Assembly (NCBI GenBank): GCA_015207155.1
Contig: JADEXK010000023.1
Location: 1 to 64,000 of the forward strand
Source: Nostocales cyanobacterium LEGE 11386
GTDB taxonomy: Bacteria > Cyanobacteriota > Cyanobacteriia > Cyanobacteriales > Nostocaceae
DNA: 64,000 bases
Reading direction: 5' to 3'
In this document: piece by piece, positions 45,498 to 53,606 of the stretch
Position numbering within the stretch: the first letter of the stretch is position 1
Layout of the letters: each line of letters opens with the position of its first letter
Made by a program: the position numbers and the translations under genes
Notes under the pieces: generated by a model
What the model was told of the DNA's origin: nothing
Seen by the model: the letters and a program-made list of their open reading frames with translations, nothing else
Database searches by the model: none

Positions 45498-46145
45498 ATG
45501 AACCGCAAAGGCGCAAAGGGCGCGAAGAAGGAGATGGGGGGACAAGGGGAGAAAAGACCCCCACTCCCTACTCCCGATGAGTGGTTGGAAATTGGTAAGA
45601 TTGTCGCCCCTCAAGGGTTGTCTGGGGAGTTGCGGGTTTATCCGCAATCGGATTTTCCCGAACGGTTTGAGGTTCCGGGGAAACGTTGGTTGTTGCGTCC
45701 GGGTGACAAGGAACCGCAACCTGTAGAGTTGTTGGGAGGGCGTTATATTGAAGGGAAAAATTTGTATGTGATTGAGTTAGCTGGTGTGGAAAATCGTAAC
45801 CAAGCGGAGGAGTTGCGCGGTTGTAAACTCACGGTACCAGCAAGCGATCGCCCCCAATTGGGTGAAGATGAATATCATGTCATCGATTTGATTGGTGTGG
45901 AAGTCTTCATGCAAGAAACTGGGGAACTTGTGGGTACTGTGGTAGATGTGATTCCGGCTGGGAATGATTTATTAGAAGTACAGTTGCATCAACAAAATGA
46001 AGCTGTTCCAGGAGAAAAATCAAAATCTCCCAAAACTATTTTGATCCCCTTTGTCACTGCGATCGCTCCCGTGGTAGATTTGCAATCCCATCGCATTGAA
46101 ATTACCCCACCCCCTGGATTAATGGAATTAGCTATTGGGGGTTAA
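45498..46145 (+). CDS. rimM: Ribosome maturation factor RimM
   Basis: About 215 residues. The conserved part begins [21 protein letters not shown] (PRC-like RimM N domain) and ends in the PRC-barrel ([36 protein letters not shown]). It helps 30S assembly at the 16S rRNA head with S19. The start is uncertain: candidates are GTG 45480, ATG 45492, ATG 45498 and ATG 45534. The first codons come from a GCGCAAAGG repeat ([10 protein letters not shown]), which looks inserted or translated by chance; ATG 45534 would skip it but has its AAGGAG directly abutting. Confidence 0.9.
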   Translation: MNRKGAKGAKKEMGGQGEKRPPLPTPDEWLEIGKIVAPQGLSGELRVYPQSDFPERFEVPGKRWLLRPGDKEPQPVELLGGRYIEGKNLYVIELAGVENRNQAEELRGCKLTVPASDRPQLGEDEYHVIDLIGVEVFMQETGELVGTVVDVIPAGNDLLEVQLHQQNEAVPGEKSKSPKTILIPFVTAIAPVVDLQSHRIEITPPPGLMELAIGG

Positions 46146-46326
46146 GGAATGGGGACTAGGTACTGGGGAATTCAAAAGGTTCAAACACCCAAATTAACGT
46201 GAGTCTCCAACGGAGGGGCGGAGGGGCAGAGGAGAAAAAACTTATATTTATTTAGGTCACTCCAAAAATTAAATTACTACTATCCTGCTCCCCTGCCTCT
46301 TCTTGACTTCCCCAAAGGGGGTTTCC

Positions 46327-47319
46327 CTACTTCCTAATTTCTAGTAGCTGCTGGGCCACGCCACCTTGCTCAGAAAGTATTAAAGTTGTTGCAGCCATTG
46401 CAATCATACCAATCATGACTAGTCCCAGCACAGCTGTTCGTTGTTTAAATTTTATGGCTGCGATTAAAATGTCTATGGTAGTGGCATGACCAATGACTGG
46501 AATTGGCTGAAGTGCTTTTAAAGCAATACCAGCATTGGCATAACGATATTTCCACTTATATTCCACCATTTTTGTCAACCAAGAGCTAAAACGCGGATTC
46601 AGTTGGGGAAATAGTTTCTGACAATTAAAGCGATACTTATGATCTATCAATTTACCAAGATCAACAGAACGAGTATCAGTAAGTAAGCAAATCAGTGTTA
46701 CTCCTAAACTATACAGATCTGAAGCTTGAGTGAGGGCATAACCAAACTGTTCCTCAGGTGGCATAAAACCGGGAGTTCCAGAAGCAAAGCAGCTTAAAGC
46801 CATTTTCTGACCCTGTAATCTAGCCAAACCAAAATCAATTAAGTATGCATTTAATTGCTCATCAACTAAAATGTTTTCTGGTTTAATATCCCGATGAATA
46901 ATTGGGTTTACTCGCTGTTGCAGATAAACCAAAATCTCTAAAATTGACACAGCTATTTGTTTGATTTCTTCTGGTTTAAAGCTGCGTTGTCCGCCAAGTG
47001 ATGGAACATTTTTATACTCCTGTACCAAATAAAACCCCCCTGGCATTTCAAAAGAGTCTATGTAGCGAGGAATGCGGGGATGATGGAGTTGCTGTAAGAT
47101 TTCAATTTCACGTTCATAAGTTTTAAAACCTGACCAGTCTGCACTCGTACTGGCAAAGCTGAATTCTTTAATTACTACCTGTTGATTAGATTTACAGACA
47201 TTAGCCAAGTAAGTAATGCGCCCTTCTGCTTGGTTACGTCCTAGTTCTCTAATGACTTGATAGCCTAGCTGGGAAAAATTGGGATGATTTGCCTCTCGAA
47301 TATGCACATCAAGCTCCAT
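46327..47319 (-). CDS. Hanks-type serine/threonine protein kinase with C-terminal membrane helix
   Basis: 330 residues from ATG 47319 (the frame opens at a TTG 12 codons earlier). Kinase subdomains: VVIKEF (Lys), VQEYKNVP, HRDIKPEN (catalytic loop), DFGLAR, and GTPGFMPPEE. A truncated lobe then a hydrophobic helix (about 295-320, VLGLVMIGMIAMAATTLILS) anchor it, with a short tail outside. The glycine loop is weak (ELGRNQAEGR). It lacks the large sensor domain common in STPKs. It could phosphorylate FHA-domain partners such as the PBP at about 3-5 kb; this is an inference. Confidence 0.9.
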   Translation of the reverse strand: MELDVHIREANHPNFSQLGYQVIRELGRNQAEGRITYLANVCKSNQQVVIKEFSFASTSADWSGFKTYEREIEILQQLHHPRIPRYIDSFEMPGGFYLVQEYKNVPSLGGQRSFKPEEIKQIAVSILEILVYLQQRVNPIIHRDIKPENILVDEQLNAYLIDFGLARLQGQKMALSCFASGTPGFMPPEEQFGYALTQASDLYSLGVTLICLLTDTRSVDLGKLIDHKYRFNCQKLFPQLNPRFSSWLTKMVEYKWKYRYANAGIALKALQPIPVIGHATTIDILIAAIKFKQRTAVLGLVMIGMIAMAATTLILSEQGGVAQQLLEIRK

Positions 47320-47393
47320 TGAACACACTATTTGAGTCTGATTTGTCAAGTGCAATTAAAAAAAATGGCGTTGCATAATTGCGGGATGATTGA

Positions 47394-47455
47394 TCTCACG
47401 CAGAGGAGCCACTGCGTTGGGCGGGTCTCCCGACTTGTAGCAAGTGGCGTGCGCA
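47394..47455 (+). repeat. 62-bp dispersed repeat, copy B
   Basis: Exact inverse copy of 9834-9895. A second, decayed unit with GGGCGGGTTTCCCGACTTGTAG follows at about 47475-47496, so this site holds one and a half units. Confidence 0.85.
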
Positions 47456-47670
47456 AAGGCAAGGCAGCGCTTTGGGCGGGTTTCCCGACTTGTAGCGACT
47501 GCCGCGCAGAGAGAATCAAGAGTTTAAGATTTTAATACATCAAATTTCATCCCATGATTCAGCAACGCCAAAAAAATAAGAGGTACTCACCCAGTATTGT
47601 TAGCCGCATTTTTACTCTGCACACACAAAGACGCATAGTAGAGAAAAAAGGTCTTTGCATCTACCCACAA

Positions 47671-47695
47671 GATAGACGCTTTCTGAGCGTCTATC
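47671..47695. terminator. 10-bp perfect hairpin downstream of the hydrolase gene
   Basis: GATAGACGCT and AGCGTCTATC with a five-base loop, 11 bases beyond the stop of the minus-strand hydrolase. It is a likely transcript end on the hydrolase side, though there is no T tract. Confidence 0.45.
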
Positions 47696-47705
47696 CGCGA
47701 AATTA

Positions 47706-48596
47706 TTATCCTGGCGCTAACCAATCGATTATCTGAGCGTTGACCACATCTGGAACTTCATCGTGGGGACAATGACCAGCATTAGGAATGGGAATAATCT
47801 TGATGTCTTTGCCATTCTCACACGCCTCTTCATAAATCTTGGCCCCGGTAATTGGTGTCCAGGGGTCATCAGCACCCCAAATTACTAATAAGGGACGTTC
47901 TATTTTGGGCAATAGTTCCACTGGAGTAGGGCCAGGAGGTGCTGTAAGGATGGAGGCGAAAACTTGTTGCGCGCCGGGATCGCAAGATGGGGTATAAAGA
48001 ATATCGACTAATTCATCTGTGACGGCGGCGCGGTTGCGGTAAACTTGGTATAAGGTACGACGAATTTGCGATTTTTGGCGAATGCGATTATAGACGAATT
48101 TACCTGTGATAGGCGATCGCACAAATCTGTTAAAAGCTGCCATGACTATCCGTAAAGGTGGGTTCAACTCATGGGGACGATGACTCAACCCACCCGCAGA
48201 GTTAATTAAAACACCACCAGCAGCAATTTCGGGATGTTCTGCCAGTACCATCAAGCTTAAAAGTGCGCCAATGGAGTTGCCAATAAATACCGCAGGTTCT
48301 TGGATGTGTGCGTGCCAAAAATCTTTCAGCAGTTCTACCCACACTTCTACGGTGTAATTAATTGGCGCTTTATCGGAACCACCAAAACCCAAAAGATCCA
48401 GCGCAAAAACTCGGTAGCCAGCACTGGCTAAAGCTGGAATATTTTTGCGCCAGTGTCCAATGGAAGCACCAAAGCCGTGAACCAATACTAAAGGGCGTCC
48501 TGTACCCATGACAGTATATTGAATTTTGTAGCCTTGCCAAGTCCAAATCAGTTTTTCTAAGGTAACTGAAGGTAGCTGTTGTGTAGTTCCGGTCAT
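47706..48596 (-). CDS. Alpha/beta hydrolase
   Basis: 296 residues from ATG 48596 (the frame opens 24 codons earlier without support). An alpha/beta fold: oxyanion LVHGFGASIGHW, nucleophile in FIGNSIGALLSL (Ser), Asp in WGADDPWTPI, His in GHCPHDEVP. It resembles cyanobacterial hydrolases near chlorophyll or lipid metabolism, but the substrate cannot be read. It is cytoplasmic; no signal peptide. Confidence 0.87.
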   Translation of the reverse strand: MTGTTQQLPSVTLEKLIWTWQGYKIQYTVMGTGRPLVLVHGFGASIGHWRKNIPALASAGYRVFALDLLGFGGSDKAPINYTVEVWVELLKDFWHAHIQEPAVFIGNSIGALLSLMVLAEHPEIAAGGVLINSAGGLSHRPHELNPPLRIVMAAFNRFVRSPITGKFVYNRIRQKSQIRRTLYQVYRNRAAVTDELVDILYTPSCDPGAQQVFASILTAPPGPTPVELLPKIERPLLVIWGADDPWTPITGAKIYEEACENGKDIKIIPIPNAGHCPHDEVPDVVNAQIIDWLAPG

Positions 48597-48845
48597 TATT
48601 AAAATTCGTAAAGTATTGTTCTGTATAGTATTGTCGCTGAACGCCAAGAATTCTGAACAACACAACATCCTATTTTTGAACTAGTAGGTCACGGCGGAAA
48701 TCCACCACCCATTAAATGACCTCTTTGCAGAAGTGGACTGACTTACCGACTTTAGTGAAATGTTAGTTTTATCACCACAAAGGGATTAATAAGTCAAGGG
48801 ATACTTACATCCCTATGACTTTCTAGCCGATTGGTACGGTGTGAG

Positions 48846-50903
48846 ATGAAACACATGAATCCATGTTCCTTAGCTCATTTGAGCAAAGTCCTTGTTGCTG
48901 CAACTTTTGTGGCAATGTTCTCGCCAATAGCTTCTGCTTATGAAGTTTCAGGGTTATCTACCACCGTCGCAGAAACATTGGAAAATTCTGCCACTCCACA
49001 ACTTTTACTGGCAGATAGAGATGATGACGATGATGACGATGACGATAGGGATGATGATAAAAAGGCCAAATTGCCTGAATCTATCAAATTAGCTGTCTTA
49101 CGGGACATCTCCCAGCGCACAGGCTCAAAAATGTCCACTTTGCGAGTCATTCAGGCTAAACGGCAAATTTGGTCAGATGGGTGTTTGGGTTTAAAAGCGG
49201 AGGTCAATTGCACTCAAGCTATAGTACCGGGTTGGCAAGTAGTCGCCGCTAACACACAACAGATGTGGGTATATCGTACTAATGAGTCTGGAACAGTCGC
49301 CAAACTAGATGCAGGAACGACTCAGTACATAATGGCTAGTATGGTGAGAAAAGAAACCACCAGCCAGCAAGTCATTAGCAGTACACAGCGTCAAACTGTA
49401 ACTGCACAAAATAGCACCCAGGTAAGTGCTACTAGTAACTCAGTGAAAGGGAAACATAAAGGTTTCAGCCTCGCCATTTTGCAGCCATCTGGTAACCTTT
49501 CAGAGGTAGTTACCCGTGTTTCTTTGAAGGGAAAACGTAATAAGGGCTACCTAAAAGAAAGATTTTTGGGTGATTACAAGTATAAGCTTCAGCAAAAGGG
49601 GAAAAAGGCAAAATTTGTTAAGGGTATCAAACCAGGCGATCGCGTGGTCGTGCGATTGTATGATCTACAAAACCGCTTTCTTGGCTACAGCGAATTTGAA
49701 TGTTTGTCAGAACACACAATAGTTAATCTAATTCTGCCTGCTAACCCGACGCAAACTCAAATCATTCGCACTGTTTATGGTGTTGACACCAAAGAAGACG
49801 GGATGATTGACGCAGGTACTAAGACTTATGATTACTTCACCCAAGTCAGTAACCAACGCGTTAGTTTCCTGAATAGTTCCAAAGCCATCAACGTTAGTCA
49901 GTTCCAAGTACAGGGTTTATCAGCAGTTGCTGCAACTAGCGTTTATCCCACTTCCTTCACTACGGGTGAGTTTGCTTTGGTACGTCAATCATTTAGTGCT
50001 TTTAGTTCTGGCTTACCCCCAGTTTTAAAAGCTGCACCTGGTCAGTTAGTGCAACTAATTACCGTCAGTGATGATAGTAGTTCCATCTACGATGTCAGCC
50101 AGATGATGATGAATTATCGGGAAGTAGGTGTAGCCAGCAGTATTCAAACGATGTTTACTGATGTCTCAACTAACCATTGGGCGAAAGATTTTATTTCTGA
50201 GTTAACAGCTTTAGAAGTTCTCCAAGGTTTTCCCGATGGTAGTTTCCGTCCCGACGAACAAGTGACTCGCGCCCAGTTTGCAGCGATGCTGAGTCAAGCT
50301 TTTCAAAAAGTGAGAGTTCGTAGTCCTATCAGCTTCAATGATGTTTCCAATAGATATTGGGCTTATAATGCCATTCGCGAAGCTTATGCAACAGGCTTTC
50401 TCAGCAATACAGGTACTAATTTTAACCCTACCCAAAGCCTGTCACGCTTAGAAGTTTTGGTAGCAATAGCGCGAGGACTCAACTACACCTTTAGCGGTTC
50501 CACAGAGACGATTTTGGCAGCTTATACCGATGCGGCTAGCATTCGTAGCGATGTTCGTAGTGCGATCGCGGCACTCACAGAAGGGGGTGTCATAGTAAAC
50601 TATCCTAATGTCCAGTCTCTGAATGCTGATAAGGTGGCAACTAGAGCCGAAGTTAGTGCATTGATATACAGAGCATTAGCTAGCACTGGCGAAGTAGTCG
50701 ATATCTCTTCTCAGTATGCTGTAGAACCAACACAGCAGCAGACTGTAGCGGAAGAAGTCTCAAATACCCCAATGAGTAGCATCAAACCTCGTCAAAATTG
50801 TAATCAGGGTATTGGTAATGGTGCTGAAGGGTGCGACCCCGGTAATTCCCGCCCCCACGGTGGTAGCAACGACGAAGGCGGACGCACCCCTGGTGGTAGG
50901 TAA
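48846..50903 (+). CDS. Secreted S-layer-homology (SLH) domain protein
   Basis: About 685 residues from ATG 48846. A signal peptide (about 10-32) is followed by a poly-aspartate run (DRDDDDDDDDDRDDD, possible cation binding), an unknown region (about 70-430), and three SLH units beginning near residue 437 (FTDVSTNHWAKDFISELTAL), 500 (FNDVSNRYWAYNAI) and 560. SLH domains bind pyruvylated wall polymer, and in cyanobacteria often peptidoglycan beneath the outer membrane. The C-terminus is a Gly/Asn/Pro-rich motif (NGAEGCDPGNSRP, GGSNDEGG) of unknown role. No beta-barrel porin domain is present. Confidence 0.88.
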   Translation: MKHMNPCSLAHLSKVLVAATFVAMFSPIASAYEVSGLSTTVAETLENSATPQLLLADRDDDDDDDDDRDDDKKAKLPESIKLAVLRDISQRTGSKMSTLRVIQAKRQIWSDGCLGLKAEVNCTQAIVPGWQVVAANTQQMWVYRTNESGTVAKLDAGTTQYIMASMVRKETTSQQVISSTQRQTVTAQNSTQVSATSNSVKGKHKGFSLAILQPSGNLSEVVTRVSLKGKRNKGYLKERFLGDYKYKLQQKGKKAKFVKGIKPGDRVVVRLYDLQNRFLGYSEFECLSEHTIVNLILPANPTQTQIIRTVYGVDTKEDGMIDAGTKTYDYFTQVSNQRVSFLNSSKAINVSQFQVQGLSAVAATSVYPTSFTTGEFALVRQSFSAFSSGLPPVLKAAPGQLVQLITVSDDSSSIYDVSQMMMNYREVGVASSIQTMFTDVSTNHWAKDFISELTALEVLQGFPDGSFRPDEQVTRAQFAAMLSQAFQKVRVRSPISFNDVSNRYWAYNAIREAYATGFLSNTGTNFNPTQSLSRLEVLVAIARGLNYTFSGSTETILAAYTDAASIRSDVRSAIAALTEGGVIVNYPNVQSLNADKVATRAEVSALIYRALASTGEVVDISSQYAVEPTQQQTVAEEVSNTPMSSIKPRQNCNQGIGNGAEGCDPGNSRPHGGSNDEGGRTPGGR

Positions 50904-50910
50904 TGAAGAG

Positions 50911-51000
50911 TACTGAGTGCTGAGTGCTGAGTGCTGTAAAGCCCTGCGGGCATGGCTGCGCGTAGAGCGGTAGCGGGGCGTTTAGCCCGTGCTGAGTTAA
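50911..51000. repeat. Heptamer repeats and dispersed repeat unit after the SLH gene
   Basis: GTGCTGA heptamers lead into a unit with CCCTGCGGGCATGGCTGCGC, the reverse complement of part of the unit at 25593-25620, and GCGTTTAGCCCGTGCTGAG. It is repetitive and non-coding. Confidence 0.8.
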
Positions 51001-51121
51001 AAGACAGCCCACACTTCGACAAGTGATACAGTGAGCCTGTCGAACTGCTCAATGACCACAAGGGGAAGGGTTTCGACCTATCTGTAATACAAGAGGCTTA
51101 ATCAATACTATTGTTGAATGG

Positions 51122-51140
51122 GGTGGGCTTCTAGCCCGCC
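51122..51140 (+). terminator. Candidate terminator hairpin downstream of the SLH gene
   Basis: GGTGGGCT/AGCCCGCC with a three-base loop and a G-T wobble, followed by ATTTTAT. It lies 219 bases after the SLH stop, so the link to that gene is weak. It is also a common repeated motif in these genomes. Confidence 0.35.
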
Positions 51141-51177
51141 CATTTTATATAGTATTAAGTCAAATCCATAGCTGAAC

Positions 51178-51268
51178 AGGACTTACGCAAAATACCTCTC
51201 AAACTCTTATTACTCTGTGTTCTCTGTGCCTCTGTGGTTCAATTTTTCATTGCCTGTGCGTAAGTCCT
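51178..51268. mobile_element. MITE-like 91-bp element with 12-bp terminal inverted repeats
   Basis: AGGACTTACGCA (51178-51189) and TGCGTAAGTCCT (51257-51268) are perfect 12-bp inverted ends. The interior holds CTCTGTG-type short repeats common in cyanobacterial spacers. There is no transposase. It overlaps the 3' end of the MscS gene and supplies its last codons and stop. Confidence 0.65.
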
Positions 51269-52296
51269 ACTGAATTTTCTGTTCCATTATTGTGCACATA
51301 AATATCTCTGATAGGAAAGGGAATTTGAATTCCTTCTTGTTGATAACGTTTGTGTAATTTCTTAATAAATAAATGTTTAGCAATTCGCTGGTCAAAGTAT
51401 TCGTTGACCCGCATATAAAGCTTAAAATCTATACTAAAATCATTAAAAGTATGAAATCTAATATTTGGTTCATTTTCTATTAATTCAGGTGCAATTTCTT
51501 GCATAACTTCTTTTGCTACTTCTACTGTTACTCTTTCTACATGTTCTAAATCACTATCGTAACCGACACCCACATTCATTATTAAAGTAATTTCCTTGAC
51601 TGGTAAATGATAGTTGATAAAAATAGCAGATGACAACCTAGAATTAGGTACAATAATTACATTATTAGAAAATTCTTTGATAGTTGTATTTCGCCAAGTA
51701 ATATCTGTAACATATCCTTCATAGCCATCATCTAGTTTGACATAATCTCCATTTCTAACTTGCTTAGAAATAACTAAATAAAAACCAGAAAATAAATTTG
51801 CTAGTGTATCTTGCAGCGCTAAACCTACTGCTAAACCACCAACTCCTAAAGTTGTGACTATCGGTGTGACTTCTACACCCACAGTTTGCAAGAGAATTAG
51901 TGTGCCTAAAGTTAAAACTGCAATCTTGGCTAAATTAGAAATTAGGGATGCGGGAACACCCTCTGTTCTTTGAATAAATATACTTATAAAACCAGCAGTC
52001 AATCTAGCTAAGACTAACGTCACGGAATAGAGAAAAAGAATGGTAATAATTTTTTGCAGAGCAGTTTTTAAATCACCATTTATATTGAGATGAGAAGAAA
52101 ATATTGCCCCATAAAACCCAGCCAGGACAAACCACAGAAATGTCATCCGATGTAGGGCTTGAAATATAATTTCGCCCCCAGGAATTTGGGTCTGAGCTAC
52201 AAATTTTCTGAGTCTTTTAAAAATAACTTTTTCACCAATTAATCCAGCCAGCAAACCGACTAGAATAAATACTAATGGTAAAATCCATTGCTGCAT
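51247..52296 (-). CDS. MscS-family mechanosensitive channel
   Basis: 349 residues from ATG 52296. Four or so N-terminal helices, a pore helix region (TTLGVGGLAVGLALQDTLANLFSGFYLVISK), the beta domain (DYVKLDDGYEGYVTDITWRNTTIKEFSN, VIVPNSRLSSAIFINY), and a C-terminal cytoplasmic domain. Opens under membrane tension to release solutes in hypo-osmotic shock. The final residues (VGLTHRQ) are encoded inside the MITE-like element at 51178-51268, so the natural C-terminus was probably altered by insertion. Confidence 0.9.
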   Translation of the reverse strand: MQQWILPLVFILVGLLAGLIGEKVIFKRLRKFVAQTQIPGGEIIFQALHRMTFLWFVLAGFYGAIFSSHLNINGDLKTALQKIITILFLYSVTLVLARLTAGFISIFIQRTEGVPASLISNLAKIAVLTLGTLILLQTVGVEVTPIVTTLGVGGLAVGLALQDTLANLFSGFYLVISKQVRNGDYVKLDDGYEGYVTDITWRNTTIKEFSNNVIIVPNSRLSSAIFINYHLPVKEITLIMNVGVGYDSDLEHVERVTVEVAKEVMQEIAPELIENEPNIRFHTFNDFSIDFKLYMRVNEYFDQRIAKHLFIKKLHKRYQQEGIQIPFPIRDIYVHNNGTENSVGLTHRQ

Positions 52297-52400
52297 AATC
52301 AATTGTTGATTGGAGATATTGTTGAGAAAATCTTAGGTATCTGCTGTAGCAATACCATAACTGCTAAATTTTACCTTGTTTAGTTGCCTGAGCAGTCAAA

Positions 52401-53318
52401 ATGGACTTGCCAATTATTTACCATCCAGATTATATTGCCCCACTGCCGGACAATCATCGCTTTCCCATGTCTAAGTTCCGACAACTTTATGAATTATTGT
52501 TAGCGGACGGCGTAGCGCAAACCGAACAATTTCACATCCCTAAGCGCCCACCCTCAGATTTAATCGAGTTAGTTCACACCCCAGATTATGTTCAAGCTTA
52601 CTGTAACGGAACCCTAGATCCCAAAGCACAGCGTCGCATCGGCTTACCTTGGAGTGCGGCGCTGGCTAATCGTACTTGTGTGGCGGTTGGTGGTACAATA
52701 TTGACTGCCAAGCTAGCCTTAAGTCAGGGTTTAGCTTGTAATACTGCTGGTGGTACGCATCATGCCTTTCCTAGTTATGGGTCTGGTTTTTGTATTTTCA
52801 ATGATTTAGCGATCGCTTGTCGCGTTTTACAAAAACTTGGACTTGTGCAAAAAGTTCTCATTGTGGATTTGGATGTTCATCAAGGAGATGGTACAGCTTT
52901 TATCTTCCAAAATGACGAAAGCGTGTTTACTTTTTCGATGCACTGTGAAGTGAATTTTCCCGGTACTAAACAAACCAGCGATTTGGATGTTCCGCTACCA
53001 ATCGGTATGGAAGATGATGCGTATTTGCAAACTTTAGCGAATTACTTACCAGATTTGTTGTCTCATATTCAGCCAGACTTAATATTATACGATGCAGGCG
53101 TTGATCCTCATATAGGCGATCGCTTGGGAAAATTAGCCTTGACGGATACTGGAATTTTTCGCCGGGAAATGCAGGTTTTAAGCAGTTGTGTGGGTGCAGG
53201 TTATCCTATCGCCTGCGTTATTGGTGGCGGTTATGCTGATGATATGAAATCCCTTGTCTGGCGACACTCTTTATTACATCGTGCGGCTAGTCAGGTTTAT
53301 CAGCAATACAGGCTTTGA
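52401..53318 (+). CDS. Histone deacetylase-family amidohydrolase
   Basis: 305 residues. Zinc-dependent arginase/deacetylase fold: AGGTHHAFPSYGSGFCIFNDLAIA (catalytic His pair), DLDVHQGDGTA (zinc Asp/His), DAGVDPHIGDRLG (zinc Asp), and CVIGGGYADD near the C-terminus. Bacterial members remove acetyl groups from acetylated polyamines or lysines, or act on acetoin-type substrates. The exact substrate is unknown. It is cytoplasmic. Divergent from mscS. Confidence 0.88.
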   Translation: MDLPIIYHPDYIAPLPDNHRFPMSKFRQLYELLLADGVAQTEQFHIPKRPPSDLIELVHTPDYVQAYCNGTLDPKAQRRIGLPWSAALANRTCVAVGGTILTAKLALSQGLACNTAGGTHHAFPSYGSGFCIFNDLAIACRVLQKLGLVQKVLIVDLDVHQGDGTAFIFQNDESVFTFSMHCEVNFPGTKQTSDLDVPLPIGMEDDAYLQTLANYLPDLLSHIQPDLILYDAGVDPHIGDRLGKLALTDTGIFRREMQVLSSCVGAGYPIACVIGGGYADDMKSLVWRHSLLHRAASQVYQQYRL

Positions 53319-53463
53319 GTTAAAAAGTTACTTATTTAACCACACCAAACGCAGAGAACACAGAGAGAAAAGTCAAGATTTTTTCACCGAAGTACAATAA
53401 TTTTATCCCGAAATTTGGGATAATCTAAGTAGGTAGACATAATTAAATGTCAGGTAAATTTTT

Positions 53464-53528
53464 GTTCGTAGTAAGAGATTTATCGCTTGCTTACAAGTTT
53501 TTCAAGGGCTAGATACCTGACTACGAAC
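53464..53528. repeat. Small palindromic repeat, GTTCGTAGT family
   Basis: Perfect 9-bp ends GTTCGTAGT/ACTACGAAC enclose 47 bases. It is the same family as the copies at 24382-24435 and 29266-29390, with a diverged interior. Confidence 0.7.
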
Positions 53529-53606
53529 TTTTATTTATTTGTACCTAATTGCTACACCATTTTGGATTAATTATTTAACCCAATATGAGGAGATTCAAGA
53601 TTATCA

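Noticed and set aside
47554..47736. 60-codon frame before the hydrolase stop
   Set aside because: It spans a palindrome and repeat debris and has no ribosome binding site or domain.
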